A stretch of DNA of 64,000 nt from an uncultured delta proteobacterium (GTDB taxonomy: Bacteria > Desulfobacterota > Desulfobulbia > Desulfobulbales > Desulfurivibrionaceae): assembly GCA_903869265.1 (NCBI GenBank), contig CAIPYE010000010.1:105563-169562 (forward strand), written 5' to 3'. Under the pieces are notes generated by a model. That model had not been told where the DNA came from. It worked only from the letters and a program-made list of their open reading frames with translations, and ran no database searches. Below are positions 1 to 9,700 of this stretch, one piece after another (position 1 is the stretch's first letter; each line of letters opens with the position of its first letter). Both the position numbers and the translations under genes were made by a program.

Positions 1-2222
1 AAGCCCTGGTCCCCTTTTTTCGCTGGGTGGCCCGCTACTATCATTATCCCATCGGCGAGGTGATCCGCGGCGCGCTGCCCGGCGGACTCACCTCGCAAAG
101 CGGCCGCCAGCTCAAGGTTACCGAGACGGGACAGCGCTATTTTATTGTTGAACAGCCGCAGCTTGCCCAGGATTATTCCTGGCTTGCCAATCTGCTGGCC
201 AACAAAAAACTGAGCCCCTCGACGGTCCGTAAGCTCTGGCGGGGCAAGGAAAGGCGGCTCATCGAGCAGTGGGGTGAGCAGGGATTGATCTCGGTGGAAC
301 AGATTATCTCCGGGGCGTCCATTGGTCAAAAAACCGAAACCTGTGTGCTCCTTGCCGACGAACCGCTTGCCCCGGAGGGGCTGGCCAGCCTCAAGCCCTC
401 GGAAACAAAAACCCTCGCCCTCATTAAGGATCTGCTGCCAGATTCAACCCATGGGCTTCCCCGGAGGGAACTGACTCGAGTCTACAGTGGCGCGGCAAAA
501 CCCATCGCCTCTCTAGCCGCCAAAGGCATCATCCGCCTGGCAGAACGCCCGGTGTACCGCGACCCCTTTGGCGAGACCCCGCTTTTTTACCCCAGACCCG
601 CCAAACTGACTGCTGATCAGCAAACCGCCCTGGCCCAACTGAACCCGGCCATCAGCGAAAAAAAATACGCAGCCTTTCTCCTGCACGGCGTCACCGGCAG
701 CGGCAAGACCGAGGTCTACCTGCAGGCTGCGGAAACCACCCTGGCCTTGGGCCGCAGCGTTCTGGTCCTGGTGCCGGAGATCGCCCTGGCAACCCAGTTG
801 GAGGCGCATTTTCTTTCCCGCTTCGGCGAGACGGTGGCCCTGCTCCACAGCGGCCTGGCCCGGGGTGAGCGCTTTGACCAGTGGCAGCGGGTTGTTTCCG
901 GGGAAGCGCGCATCGTGATCGGCGCCCGCTCCGCCATCTTCGCGCCCCTTGGTGACCCAGGGTTGATCATCGTCGACGAAGAACACGACGGCGCCTACAA
1001 GCAGGAAGACAGCCTGCGCTACCAAGGCCGCGATCTGGCCCTGGTCCGGGGCAGCCAGGGCGGAGCCACGGTGCTGCTCGGTTCGGCCACCCCATCGCTG
1101 GCCAGCTATCAGCATGCGCTCAACGGCAAGTACACCCTGCTCAGCCTGCCGACCCGCATAGAAAACCGGCCTCTGCCCCAGGTGGAGCTGGTCGATTTGC
1201 AGGCGGTGAACACGGTCTCCGGCCGACCGCCGCTTTTTTCCCCCCAGCTCAAGCAGGCGCTGCGGGCAACCCTGGCCCGGCAGGAGCAGAGCCTCGTCTT
1301 TTTAAACCGCCGCGGCTTTGCCGGCTGCATGCTCTGCTCGGACTGCGGCCAGGCAGTGCAATGCCCCCATTGCCGGATAACCCTGACCCTGCACAAGGGG
1401 AGGGGCGAACTGGTCTGCCATTACTGCGGCTTTGCCACCAACAGCCGCACGGTCTGCACCAATTGCCGCTCCATCAACCTGGCGCCCATCGGTTTTGGCA
1501 CCGAACGCATCGAAGAGGAACTTACGGGGATGTTCCCCAAGGCCCGCATCGCCCGACTCGACCACGACACCACCCGCAACCGTCAGGATTTCCTCCGCAT
1601 CCTCCGGGCGGTGCATGACCGGGAGGTGGACATTCTGGTGGGCACCCAGATGATCACCAAGGGCCACCATTTCCCCCATGTCACCCTGGTGGGCATCGTC
1701 TGGGCCGATGCCGGGCTGGGCATGCCCGATTACAAGGCAGGCGAACGCACCTTCCAGCTCCTGGCCCAGGTGACTGGTCGGGCAGGGAGGGGCGAGCAGC
1801 CTGGCCGGGTCATCGTCCAGACCCACCAGCCCGGCCATTACAGCATTGCCGCAGCCCGCGACCACGATTACCCCCGTTTTTTTGCCAAAGAAACCGGGCT
1901 GCGCAAGGCCTTGGGTTATCCGCCTTTCAGCCGTCTCATCAATCTGGTCCTTGACGGCGAACAGGAAGAGGCAGTGCAAACCCGGGCAGAATCCCTCGCC
2001 GCCAAGGGCAAAACGCTACGCCGCTATCGAAAAACCGCCATCCTCGGCCCAGCCCCTGCGCCCCTTGCCCGATTGCGGTCCAGATTCCGCTGGCAGATCC
2101 TGCTCAAGGGTCCGGATCTTGAAGAGCTGCATGGTCTCTGCCTGGAACTGGAACAGGAGCACGCCCGCCTGGGTGGAGCGGTGAATTTGTCGGTGGACGT
2201 TGACCCGGAAAATATGTTGTAG
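1..2222 (+). CDS. priA: Primosomal replication restart helicase PriA (5' end cut by window)
   Basis: PriA is the superfamily 2 DNA helicase that recognises stalled forks and reloads the replisome. The frame is open from base 3, and the first visible residues (ALVPFFRWVARYY) align with the internal N-terminal DNA-binding region of PriA, so the start lies upstream of the window; the GTG at 27 is not the start. Seen: Walker A GVTGSGKT (bases 687-710), the DEEH box IIVDEEHDGAY near 966, an eight-cysteine zinc-binding region (about 1325-1475) with CMLCSDC, CPHC, CHYC and CTNC, and the motif GFGTERIEEEL near 1490 followed by the helicase motifs of the second RecA-like lobe (GTQMITKGHHFP, QVTGRAGRG). 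The gene ends 63 bases before the toxin-antitoxin pair, which has its own promoter. Confidence 0.97.
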   Translation, partial: ALVPFFRWVARYYHYPIGEVIRGALPGGLTSQSGRQLKVTETGQRYFIVEQPQLAQDYSWLANLLANKKLSPSTVRKLWRGKERRLIEQWGEQGLISVEQIISGASIGQKTETCVLLADEPLAPEGLASLKPSETKTLALIKDLLPDSTHGLPRRELTRVYSGAAKPIASLAAKGIIRLAERPVYRDPFGETPLFYPRPAKLTADQQTALAQLNPAISEKKYAAFLLHGVTGSGKTEVYLQAAETTLALGRSVLVLVPEIALATQLEAHFLSRFGETVALLHSGLARGERFDQWQRVVSGEARIVIGARSAIFAPLGDPGLIIVDEEHDGAYKQEDSLRYQGRDLALVRGSQGGATVLLGSATPSLASYQHALNGKYTLLSLPTRIENRPLPQVELVDLQAVNTVSGRPPLFSPQLKQALRATLARQEQSLVFLNRRGFAGCMLCSDCGQAVQCPHCRITLTLHKGRGELVCHYCGFATNSRTVCTNCRSINLAPIGFGTERIEEELTGMFPKARIARLDHDTTRNRQDFLRILRAVHDREVDILVGTQMITKGHHFPHVTLVGIVWADAGLGMPDYKAGERTFQLLAQVTGRAGRGEQPGRVIVQTHQPGHYSIAAARDHDYPRFFAKETGLRKALGYPPFSRLINLVLDGEQEEAVQTRAESLAAKGKTLRRYRKTAILGPAPAPLARLRSRFRWQILLKGPDLEELHGLCLELEQEHARLGGAVNLSVDVDPENML

Positions 2223-2232
2223 ATGCGCAATG

Positions 2233-2261
2233 TTGACATAGTGCACCACTAGTGTTACATT
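2233..2261 (+). promoter_or_regulatory. Sigma-70-type promoter with palindromic operator for the toxin-antitoxin pair
   Basis: TTGACA (2233-2238) and TACATT (2256-2261) are separated by exactly 17 bases. The spacer holds the perfect 8-base palindrome CACTAGTG (2247-2254) inside a longer, imperfectly symmetric stretch. Such sites overlapping the promoter are the usual binding sites for autorepressing antitoxins. The promoter is read from sequence; the operator role is inferred. Confidence 0.65.
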
Positions 2262-2285
2262 TTGAGAAAAATAGAGGAGCACACC

Positions 2286-2513
2286 ATGCCGACACCCAAC
2301 CCCCGCATCCATGTTGTCTGCGAAAAGGACATGTATGCAACCATCGCCAAATTGGCCGCGCAAGACGGTGCGTCCCTTTCTTCGGTGGCCCACGATCTAC
2401 TGCTGGAATCATTGGAACTGCGCGAGGACATCGCCCTGACCAAAGTGGCTGATACCAGGGCGGCAAATTTTGACCGGGACAAGGCGCTGACTGTAGACCA
2501 GGTTTTTGGCTGA
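2286..2513 (+). CDS. Antitoxin, ribbon-helix-helix type, of a RelE/ParE-family pair
   Basis: A 75-residue protein. The ATG at 2286 was chosen because GAGGAG (2274-2279) sits six bases upstream; an in-frame upstream TTG at 2262 lies at the edge of the promoter and has no ribosome-binding site. The N-terminal part (PRIHVVCEKDMYATIAKLA) has the short strand followed by two helices expected of a ribbon-helix-helix DNA-binding antitoxin, and the charged C-terminal half would wrap the toxin. Its stop overlaps the toxin start (TGATG), so the two are translationally coupled. By analogy with known pairs it should neutralise the downstream toxin and repress the operon. The exact antitoxin family is not certain. 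Confidence 0.75.
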   Translation: MPTPNPRIHVVCEKDMYATIAKLAAQDGASLSSVAHDLLLESLELREDIALTKVADTRAANFDRDKALTVDQVFG

Positions 2514-2785
2514 TGCCCTTTCCCGTTATTTTTCATCCAGAGGTCAAGGATGATGCCGCTACCCTTTCCAAGACCATGCGGGAGCGGATCAAAAATGCCA
2601 TAGAGACCCGCCTGACCTCCGACCCGTCTCGTTACGGCAAACCGCTACGGGGCACGCTGGCAGGATATTGGAAACTTCGCGTGGGAGACTGGCGGGTGGT
2701 GTATGCCATTCGCAACAACGAGGTGGTGGTGTTTGCCATCAAACACCGCAACCGGATTTATGAAGAGGTGCACGGCAGGGTGTAA
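2513..2785 (+). CDS. RelE/ParE-superfamily toxin
   Basis: A 90-residue basic protein with the RelE/ParE fold pattern: an N-terminal strand (FPVIFHPEVKDD), a helix pair ending in IKNAIETRL, then the core pattern GKPLRGTLAGYWKLRVGDWR, RVVYAIRNNEVVVFAIKHR and a short tail. The phrase YWKLRVGDWRVVYAI is typical of RelE-type mRNA interferases, which cut mRNA on the ribosome, although ParE-type gyrase poisons share the fold and cannot be excluded. The start codon overlaps the antitoxin stop. At 90 residues it is full length, so the module appears intact and probably mobile between genomes. Confidence 0.85.
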   Translation: MPFPVIFHPEVKDDAATLSKTMRERIKNAIETRLTSDPSRYGKPLRGTLAGYWKLRVGDWRVVYAIRNNEVVVFAIKHRNRIYEEVHGRV

Positions 2786-2844
2786 CTAACCGGGATGTTC
2801 TCGGTTTTCATTTTCAAAGCGTCAACCATAGTTAAGGACACACC

Positions 2845-3360
2845 ATGGCTCTACGAGAAATCGTCACCTACCCTTTTCCCATTCTCAAAGACACGGCCAA
2901 GCCGGTGACCGACTTCGGCGAGGAGCTCAAAAAGCTGGTGGCCGATATGGCGGAAACCATGTACGACGCCCCCGGCGTAGGCTTAGCAGCCCCGCAGATC
3001 AACATCCCCCTGCAACTTTGCGTCATTGATATCTCGCCCAAGGACGAGCCCAGGGAGCTGATCGTGCTTGCCAACCCAAAAATCATCAAGGGCGAGGGCC
3101 AAGAGATCGACGAAGAGGGCTGTCTCAGCGTGCGGGAGTATTGCAGCAACGTGCCCCGCTATACAAAGATATGGGTCGAGGCCCAGGACATCACCGGCCA
3201 GCCGCTGAGTTTTGAGGCGGAGGGGTATTATGCCCGGGTGATCCAGCACGAGCTTGATCACCTCAATGGCACCCTGTTCATCGACCGGATCAGCTCCCTC
3301 AAGCGGACGCTGTACAAAAAGAAGCTCAAGAAGATGCTCAAGGCCGAAGAGGGGAAATAA
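2845..3360 (+). CDS. def: Peptide deformylase
   Basis: Removes the N-formyl group from nascent proteins in the cytoplasm; an Fe(II)-type metalloenzyme. All three family motifs are visible: GVGLAAPQI, EEGCLSV (metal-ligand Cys) and QHELDHLNGTLF (two metal-ligand His and the catalytic Glu). The 171-residue length is normal for the type I enzyme. AAGGA lies ten bases upstream of the ATG. It is followed after three bases by fmt, which adds the formyl group to initiator tRNA; def-fmt is a classic pairing of the two opposing steps. Confidence 0.98.
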   Translation: MALREIVTYPFPILKDTAKPVTDFGEELKKLVADMAETMYDAPGVGLAAPQINIPLQLCVIDISPKDEPRELIVLANPKIIKGEGQEIDEEGCLSVREYCSNVPRYTKIWVEAQDITGQPLSFEAEGYYARVIQHELDHLNGTLFIDRISSLKRTLYKKKLKKMLKAEEGK

Positions 3361-3363
3361 CCG

Positions 3364-4311
3364 GTGGCAACCAGCAGGTACCGCATCATCTTCATGGGCA
3401 CCCCGGAATTTGCCGTGCCCTCGCTCCAGGCCCTTCTCGACCACGGGGAACAGGTGGTGGCCGTGGTCTGCCAGCCGGACAAGCCCAAGGGCAGGGGCCG
3501 CAAGCTGAGCCCGCCGCCGGTCAAGGAACTGGCCCTGGATGCGGGCATCCCGGTGCTCCAACCCACCAAAGTCAGAACCACGGAGTTTCTCGAAGAGCTC
3601 CGCAGTTATCACCCGGACCTCATGGTGGTGACCGCCTATGGCCGCATCCTGCCCGGACCACTCCTTAACCTGCCGCGCTTAGGCACCATCAACGTACACG
3701 GCTCGCTCCTCCCAAAATATCGGGGCGCGGCTCCGGTCCAATGGGCGGTGCTCAACGGTGACACGGAAACCGGCATCACCATCATGCAGATGGACGAGGG
3801 CATGGACACCGGCGACATCCTCCTGCCGGGGAGCCTGGCCATCGAACCCGAAGACACCGCAGGCACCCTGGCCGTGAAGATGGCCGACCTCGGGGGCAGG
3901 CTGCTCATCGAGGCCCTGGAACGGCTTAAGGCAGGAAATCTCCCCCCGCAGAAACAGGACGAAAGCCTGGTCACCCTGGCGCCCCCGCTTTCCAAAGAGT
4001 TGAGCGCGATCGACTGGCAGAGATCGGCTCAAGAAATCAGCTGCCAAATCAGGGGGCTGGACCCATGGCCCATGGCCCACACCACCCTGGAGGGCAAATG
4101 GCTGCGGTTTTTTGCCCCGCAGGTAATTGCAGGCCCTGTGCGCGAAGCGCCCGGCACCCTATGCCGAGCCAACAAGAATGGACTGGTGGTGGCCACGGGC
4201 GAAGACTATCTCCGGTTGGGCGAGGTACAACTTGAGGGCTCCAAGCGGATGAGCGCGGACGCCTTTCTGAGGGGCAGGCCACTCAATCCGGGCCTCCGGT
4301 TCCCCTCATGA
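3364..4311 (+). CDS. fmt: Methionyl-tRNA formyltransferase
   Basis: Formylates initiator Met-tRNA using 10-formyltetrahydrofolate. The N-terminal formyltransferase domain (about residues 1-205) carries FMGTPEFAVPSL, the hallmark NVHGSLLPKYRGAAPVQWA with catalytic Asn and His, and MDEGMDTGDIL with the catalytic Asp. The C-terminal tRNA-binding domain follows (to residue 315). The start is GTG at 3364, three bases after the def stop, with GAGGGG upstream. Its last four bases overlap the next ATG (ATGA at 4308-4311), indicating cotranslation with the membrane protein downstream. Confidence 0.98.
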   Translation: MATSRYRIIFMGTPEFAVPSLQALLDHGEQVVAVVCQPDKPKGRGRKLSPPPVKELALDAGIPVLQPTKVRTTEFLEELRSYHPDLMVVTAYGRILPGPLLNLPRLGTINVHGSLLPKYRGAAPVQWAVLNGDTETGITIMQMDEGMDTGDILLPGSLAIEPEDTAGTLAVKMADLGGRLLIEALERLKAGNLPPQKQDESLVTLAPPLSKELSAIDWQRSAQEISCQIRGLDPWPMAHTTLEGKWLRFFAPQVIAGPVREAPGTLCRANKNGLVVATGEDYLRLGEVQLEGSKRMSADAFLRGRPLNPGLRFPS

Positions 4312-5054
4312 CCAGATTTCTGAAAAGCCGCATCTTCTACCTTGTTCTCATCCTTGCCGGGATTGGGGCCGTTGCCCTCTATGCCTTCCAGCCGGACAAC
4401 ATCTTTGGCAAGGTTCTTTCTTACCTGCAAAATTCGCGGCAACACGGGGAACAGCTCCGGGAGGCCATCCTGGCCAAAGGCGCCTTTGCCCCCCTTATCT
4501 TCATCACCCTCCAGATTCTTCAGGTGGTTGTCGCGCCCATCCCCGGCGAGGCAAGCGGCGTTTTGGGCGGCTACCTTTTCGGCGCCCTGCCGTCCTTTGT
4601 CTATTCCACCATCGGGCTTACCATCGGGTCCTGGCTGGCCTTCATGGTCGGTCGACTGCTCAGCGATCTGGTCCGCCGCCGGTTGGAGCACACCGTCATC
4701 TACAAGCGGTTCAACCATCTGGTTAGCAAGGGAGATTTTGCCATCCCCTTTGTCCTTTTTCTCCTACCCGGCTTCCCCAAGGACTCCCTGGCCTATCTGC
4801 TGGGCATGAGCCACATGCCGCTGCCGGTTTTTTTGTTCATTACCTTTGTGGGCCGGATGCCGGGCACCCTGCTCCTTTCCTTCCAGGGGGCCGAGATTTA
4901 TCAGGGCGACTATCTGAAATTTGCGTTGCTGCTGGGGGTTTCGGCCCTGATCGCCCTCCCATATGCCTTCTACCACAAACGGATTCTCGCCTGGCTCACC
5001 CACTACAACAAGCGGACCTTTCCCGACGATGGCTCAGCGAAGAAAAATGACTGA
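4308..5054 (+). CDS. VTT-domain (TVP38/DedA-superfamily) inner membrane protein
   Basis: A 248-residue integral membrane protein. An N-terminal membrane segment (about residues 9-27, FYLVLILAGIGAVALYAF) is followed by a VTT domain with the typical re-entrant and proline/glycine-rich phrases APIPGEASGVLGGYLFG and LFLLPGFPKDSLAYLLG, and a last membrane segment near residues 205-225. Proteins of this superfamily are linked to lipid scrambling or envelope homeostasis, but a specific substrate cannot be read from sequence. It overlaps fmt by four bases and larC by eight, so it belongs to the same operon. Confidence 0.85.
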   Translation: MTRFLKSRIFYLVLILAGIGAVALYAFQPDNIFGKVLSYLQNSRQHGEQLREAILAKGAFAPLIFITLQILQVVVAPIPGEASGVLGGYLFGALPSFVYSTIGLTIGSWLAFMVGRLLSDLVRRRLEHTVIYKRFNHLVSKGDFAIPFVLFLLPGFPKDSLAYLLGMSHMPLPVFLFITFVGRMPGTLLLSFQGAEIYQGDYLKFALLLGVSALIALPYAFYHKRILAWLTHYNKRTFPDDGSAKKND

Positions 5055-6240
5055 CCAGCACAACATCGCCTACATCGACTGTTTTTCCGGGATCAGCGGC
5101 GACATGTTCCTTGCAGCCCTGCTCGATGCCGGCCTGTCCATCGAGGAGTTGCGCGGGCAACTGGACCTGCTTGGCCTTGACGGCTATACCCTGACCATGG
5201 GCAAAAAAACCTGCGGGGCCATCGCCGCCACCACCCTCTCGGTCCAAACTGCCGAAAAACATCCGCACCGCTCCTGGGGGGATATCCGGCAGCTCATCAC
5301 CGCAAGCAGCCTCGCACCCCCAGTCAAGAAAACAACGCTTTCCATCTTCTCCCTGCTGGCCGAGGCCGAGGCCAAGGTGCATGGCAGGCCGGTGGATACC
5401 GTCCATTTCCATGAAGTCGGCGGTATCGACTCAATTGTTGATATAGTCGGCGCAGCCATCGGCCTTGATTTTCTGCACATCACCAGCCTGCAGTGTGCCC
5501 CCCTGCCCATGCCGCGCGGCTGGGTCCAGTGCGCCCACGGTCTGCTGCCCCTGCCAGCGCCCGCGGTCTGCGAGCTACTGCAAGGGGTGCCTGCCTATGG
5601 GGTTGAGCTGAGCCAGGAGCTGGTCACCCCGACCGGCGCGGCCATTGTTAAGGCTCTGTCCACCGGTTATGGCCCCATGCCAGCCATGACCATAACCGGG
5701 GTGGGCTACGGGGCTGGCAGCCAGGAGCTGGCCAATGGTCAGCCCAATCTCCTGCGCTTGGTCCTCGGCACCGCCCGGACCGCAATCGAGGCCCAGGAGG
5801 TGGAGGTGATCGAAACCCATCTGGACGACTGGTCGCCGGAAACCTTTCCCTATCTCAGCGAACAGCTCTTCGCCCTGGGCGCTCTGGACGTGGCCCTGAT
5901 CCCCATCCAGATGAAAAAGGGGCGACCCGGCTTCCTCCTGCGGGTGATCTGCGACCGGGCTGCATCCCTGGCAGCGAAGGAATGCATCCTGAGCGAGACC
6001 ACGGCCATCGGGTTGCGTTTCCGCACGGAGCAGCGCTGGACCCTGCCCAGGGAGAGTGGCACGGTTCCCACCCGCTGGGGTAGGGTGCGGATAAAAAAGA
6101 TAACGACTCCAGCGGGGGAGGTATTGACCCCGGAATATGAGGATTGCAAACGGGTGGCAATCACGCACCACGTCCCGATCAAAGAGGTGTACGCCGAGGT
6201 GGGGTGCGCCGAACGTGAAAAGTTTAAAGGGGAAAAGTAA
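5047..6240 (+). CDS. larC: Nickel pincer cofactor biosynthesis protein LarC
   Basis: LarC (DUF111 family) inserts nickel into the pyridinium dithiocarboxylate mononucleotide to complete the pincer cofactor first described in lactate racemase. The protein is 397 residues with the conserved opening IAYIDCFSGISGDMFLAALLDAG, the His-rich segment DTVHFHEVGGIDSIVDIVGAA and a conserved C-terminal domain (VIETHLDDWSPE). The ATG at 5047 overlaps the previous gene by eight bases; longer in-frame readings upstream lack family similarity. LarB, LarE and a LarA homologue are not adjacent, so the client enzyme is unknown here. Confidence 0.92.
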   Translation: MTDQHNIAYIDCFSGISGDMFLAALLDAGLSIEELRGQLDLLGLDGYTLTMGKKTCGAIAATTLSVQTAEKHPHRSWGDIRQLITASSLAPPVKKTTLSIFSLLAEAEAKVHGRPVDTVHFHEVGGIDSIVDIVGAAIGLDFLHITSLQCAPLPMPRGWVQCAHGLLPLPAPAVCELLQGVPAYGVELSQELVTPTGAAIVKALSTGYGPMPAMTITGVGYGAGSQELANGQPNLLRLVLGTARTAIEAQEVEVIETHLDDWSPETFPYLSEQLFALGALDVALIPIQMKKGRPGFLLRVICDRAASLAAKECILSETTAIGLRFRTEQRWTLPRESGTVPTRWGRVRIKKITTPAGEVLTPEYEDCKRVAITHHVPIKEVYAEVGCAEREKFKGEK

Positions 6241-6696
6241 ATGGATCGTTTATTCATGACCATTGCCACCGGTTTCGGCGCGGGCTATCTGCCAAAGGCT
6301 CCCGGCACTTGGGGGTCGCTAGTGGCCCTGCCCCTGCATTATTTTCTGCGGCAACTGGCGCCGAACCATTATGCCCTTGCCTTGGGTGGTATCTTTTTCA
6401 TCGCCGTGATCACGGCCGGGCAGGCGGAAAAGATCCTGGACCGCAAAGATCCAGGCGTGGTGGTGATCGACGAGGTCATCGGCATGCTCATCACCCTCAT
6501 CGCCGCACCGAACAACCCCCTGATCTGGCTGCTGGGTTTTCTGATCTTTCGTTTTTTCGACATCTTCAAGCCCTACCCCATCCGCCTCATCGACCAGCGG
6601 GTCAACGGCGGCATGGGCATTGTCTTAGATGATGTGCTGGCCGGGATTTACAGCCTCATCGTTCTGCAAATTTTCTGTTATGCTATAATCGGGTAG
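6241..6696 (+). CDS. pgpA: Phosphatidylglycerophosphatase A
   Basis: Dephosphorylates phosphatidylglycerophosphate to phosphatidylglycerol in the inner membrane. The 151-residue protein shows the family motifs GFGAGYLPKAPGTWGSLVA at the N terminus, VVIDEVIGML and the C-terminal pattern FDIFKPYPIRLID with GMGIVLDDVLAG. Three to four hydrophobic membrane segments are visible. The ATG directly follows the larC stop, with AAGGGG upstream, so the def-fmt-VTT-larC-pgpA run reads as one transcription unit. Confidence 0.95.
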   Translation: MDRLFMTIATGFGAGYLPKAPGTWGSLVALPLHYFLRQLAPNHYALALGGIFFIAVITAGQAEKILDRKDPGVVVIDEVIGMLITLIAAPNNPLIWLLGFLIFRFFDIFKPYPIRLIDQRVNGGMGIVLDDVLAGIYSLIVLQIFCYAIIG

Positions 6697-6763
6697 AGAA
6701 AAACTTCCTGCCCCAGGCCTTGCAGCCCTCCGTTCCAGGCACGCTTTCCCCCGGAGAACGCTT

Positions 6764-9700
6764 TTGCCAAAGAGTAGCAAAACAGCCCGACACCCCTTTT
6801 TGCTGCCGCCAACCTGGCGCCGCCGCCTCTCTCTTTTGGCTTTCTGCCTTGCCTCGCTGCTCACTGTCTACACCCTGGCAGGGTTCTTCCTGGCGCCCTA
6901 TCTCGTCACCCGGTATGCCCGCACTGCGGCGGAACCGCTTCATCTCCAGCTCCGACTCGGTCAGGTGCGGATCAACCCCTTGCTTTTTTCCTGCGAGATC
7001 AAGGAACTCAGCCTGCAAAACAACGACGACGAACCGCTCCTCTCGGTGCAACGGCTCTTTGTCGACTTGGAGATGGAAAGCCTTTTTCGCCGGGCCTGGA
7101 CCTTTGCCGATCTTACCGTCGAAAGCCCGTCCCTGCATCTGGTGATCGATGCGGATGGCTGCCTCAACCTGGCGAAGCTCATCGAGACCCTGCCACAGTC
7201 AACAGAGCCGCCGAGCGTTGAAAAAAAAGCCCCCCTGCGATTGCTGCTCAAACACCTGGCCCTGTCCGGTGGCACGGTGCAGGTGGACGATTATTCCAAA
7301 CCCAAGCCCTCACAAACCACGATTACGCCCATCACCCTTGAGTCCAACGGAATCTCCACCCTTCCCGAACATCGCGGCTCCTATACTGTTTCCGCCTCCT
7401 TCCCCGACGGTGGAATCCTGGGCTGGAAGGGGGAAATGTCGCTCCAGCCGATCTCAGCCACTGGCGCCATCGAACTGAAGGATTTCAAGGTAGCCACAAT
7501 CTGGGACATTTTCCGGGACCGCCTGAATCTTGAGGAACCAAGCGGCACAGCGCAACTGACTGCAGGCTATCACTTTTCCTCAAAAAATGGAGCCTCTGCC
7601 CTTGAGGTGAACCCGCTCGGCTTCACGGTGCGCGGCCTGTCTCTCACCGAAAAAGGCGCACCCCAACCGTTCCTGAAACTGGAAAGCCTCACCGCTTCGG
7701 AAGGACAGATCAACTTTGCCTCCCGCCGGATGATTTTCCCGAGCATCACGCTCAAGGGCGGGCGGGTGGCAGCCCTGGTCAACAAGGCAGGCGTCGGCAA
7801 CTGGCAGAGGCTTGTCAGGGCAGCGCCACAATCTCAGGCCACCACGACCAAACCCTCCGACCACGAAGCGGTGCCCTGGCGGATTGCCATCAAGTCCTTC
7901 ACCGCCAGCGACCTTGGCCTGCGCTACGGCGATGCAAGCCGCGACACCCCCATCAGTCTGGCGGCGGATCTGGCCCTCTCGCTGACCGAAAGCAACCTCG
8001 ACCTTGGCAAGCAGGAGGCTTTTATCAAACGGATTGCCCTTACTGGCGGCGGCATTACCTTTACCCAGGCTCCCGCCAACCCCGGCAACGCAGCGGAACG
8101 CAAAAAAGATTCGCCAGAGGCCGAGGCCAGCAAACGCCCATGGAAGCTGGCGCTCAACCAGTTTTCCGTGTCCGGCTTTCATCTTGGCTTTGTTGACCAG
8201 GGAAACAAACCGCCCCTGGCCTATGATCTAACCGGTCTGCAGGCAGAGGTGAATGATTTTGGCAATCCGGGCGGAAAGCCGATCTCTTTCGAGGCCCAGA
8301 CCGGAATACGGCAAGGCGGCTCGGCCAGCCTGCACGGGACCATGTCTCAAGTGTCTCAAGCAAATGGGCCGGTCAGCCAAATCGAGGCACAGGTCTCCAT
8401 TGCGCAGCTCAACCTCAAACCGCTGCAATCCCTGCTTGCCAAGCGCGCGGCCCTCACCCTTGCTTCCGGCGATTTCTCGGCAGAGACGCATCTGCTCTAT
8501 GCTGCAAACGAACCTCAACCTTTGCTCAGTATCGAGGGCGAGGCAAAAATCAGCAAGCTCCTGCTCAACGAGGAAAATACAGGGGAGCGCTTTCTTGCCT
8601 GGAAAGAACTTGCGGCCAGCGGCCTTGACTTCGGGCTCAACCCGGACCATTTAACGATCAAGGAACTCCAGTTCCAGGAGCCAGGAGCAAAAATTACCAT
8701 CTTTAAGGACAAAAGCCTCAACCTGACCAAAATCCTCAGGAAAAAAACCGAGGAAACAGAGAAGCCCCCTTTTCCCGTGGCTATAGACCGGGTCCGGCTG
8801 AAAAACGGGGAGGTCGATTTTGCCGATTTCAGCCTGGTTCTGCCTTTTGCCACCCGCATCACCGAGTTTAAGGGCGCAGTCAGCGACATCTCGACAAAAC
8901 CAGCCAGCCGCGCCGCGCTCAAGTTCGAAGGGAGGGTCGGTGAGTTCGGTCAAGCCAAGGCCAATGGCAGCCTAATCCCGTCCAACCCCAAACAGTTCAC
9001 CGACATCAAGGTGAGCTTCCGCAATGTCGCCATGTCCCCCCTGTCCCCATACAGCGCCACCTTCGCCGGACGGATCATCGCCTCGGGAAAACTCAACCTC
9101 GAGCTGGGCTATAATATCAAGGAGAGTGAACTGCTGGGCGAAAACTCGGTGGTACTGGAAGATTTCACCTTGGGAGACCGGGTCGAAAGCCCCAGCGCCA
9201 TGGACCTGCCCCTGGACCTGGCCATTGCCCTGCTCACCGACAGCGAGGGCAAGATCGATATCGCCGTGCCCATCCGCGGCAACATAGACCACCCGGAATT
9301 CTCTTACGGGCAAGTCTTCAGGCAGGCGCTGACCAATTTGCTCACCAAGATCGTGACCTCGCCGTTTCGTGCCTTGGGCGCCCTGTTCGGCAGCCATTCC
9401 GAAAATATGGATACAATCCTCTTTGAACCGGGCCGAGCAAAACTGGCCCCGCCGGAACAGGAGAAGCTTAAAAATGTAGCAGAAGCTCTCGGGAAGAAGG
9501 AACAGCTCAAACTCACCGTACATGGGGGTTTTGAGCCTGTCCTTGACGGCAGGGCACTCAAGACTTCACAAATCCGCCGGACTCTGGTGCAGAAGTTTGG
9601 AGTAAAACCGGGGCCGATGGTCTATGACAATGCCAAGACCCAGCGCGCTTTGGAAGAACTGGCTGGAGACAAGCTAACCGCTTTCCAGGCCGGCTATGAA

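Noticed and set aside
4963..5046. A longer LarC starting within the VTT-family gene
   Set aside because: The added N-terminal residues are the out-of-frame reading of the membrane protein and not conserved; the ATG at 5047 gives the family start.
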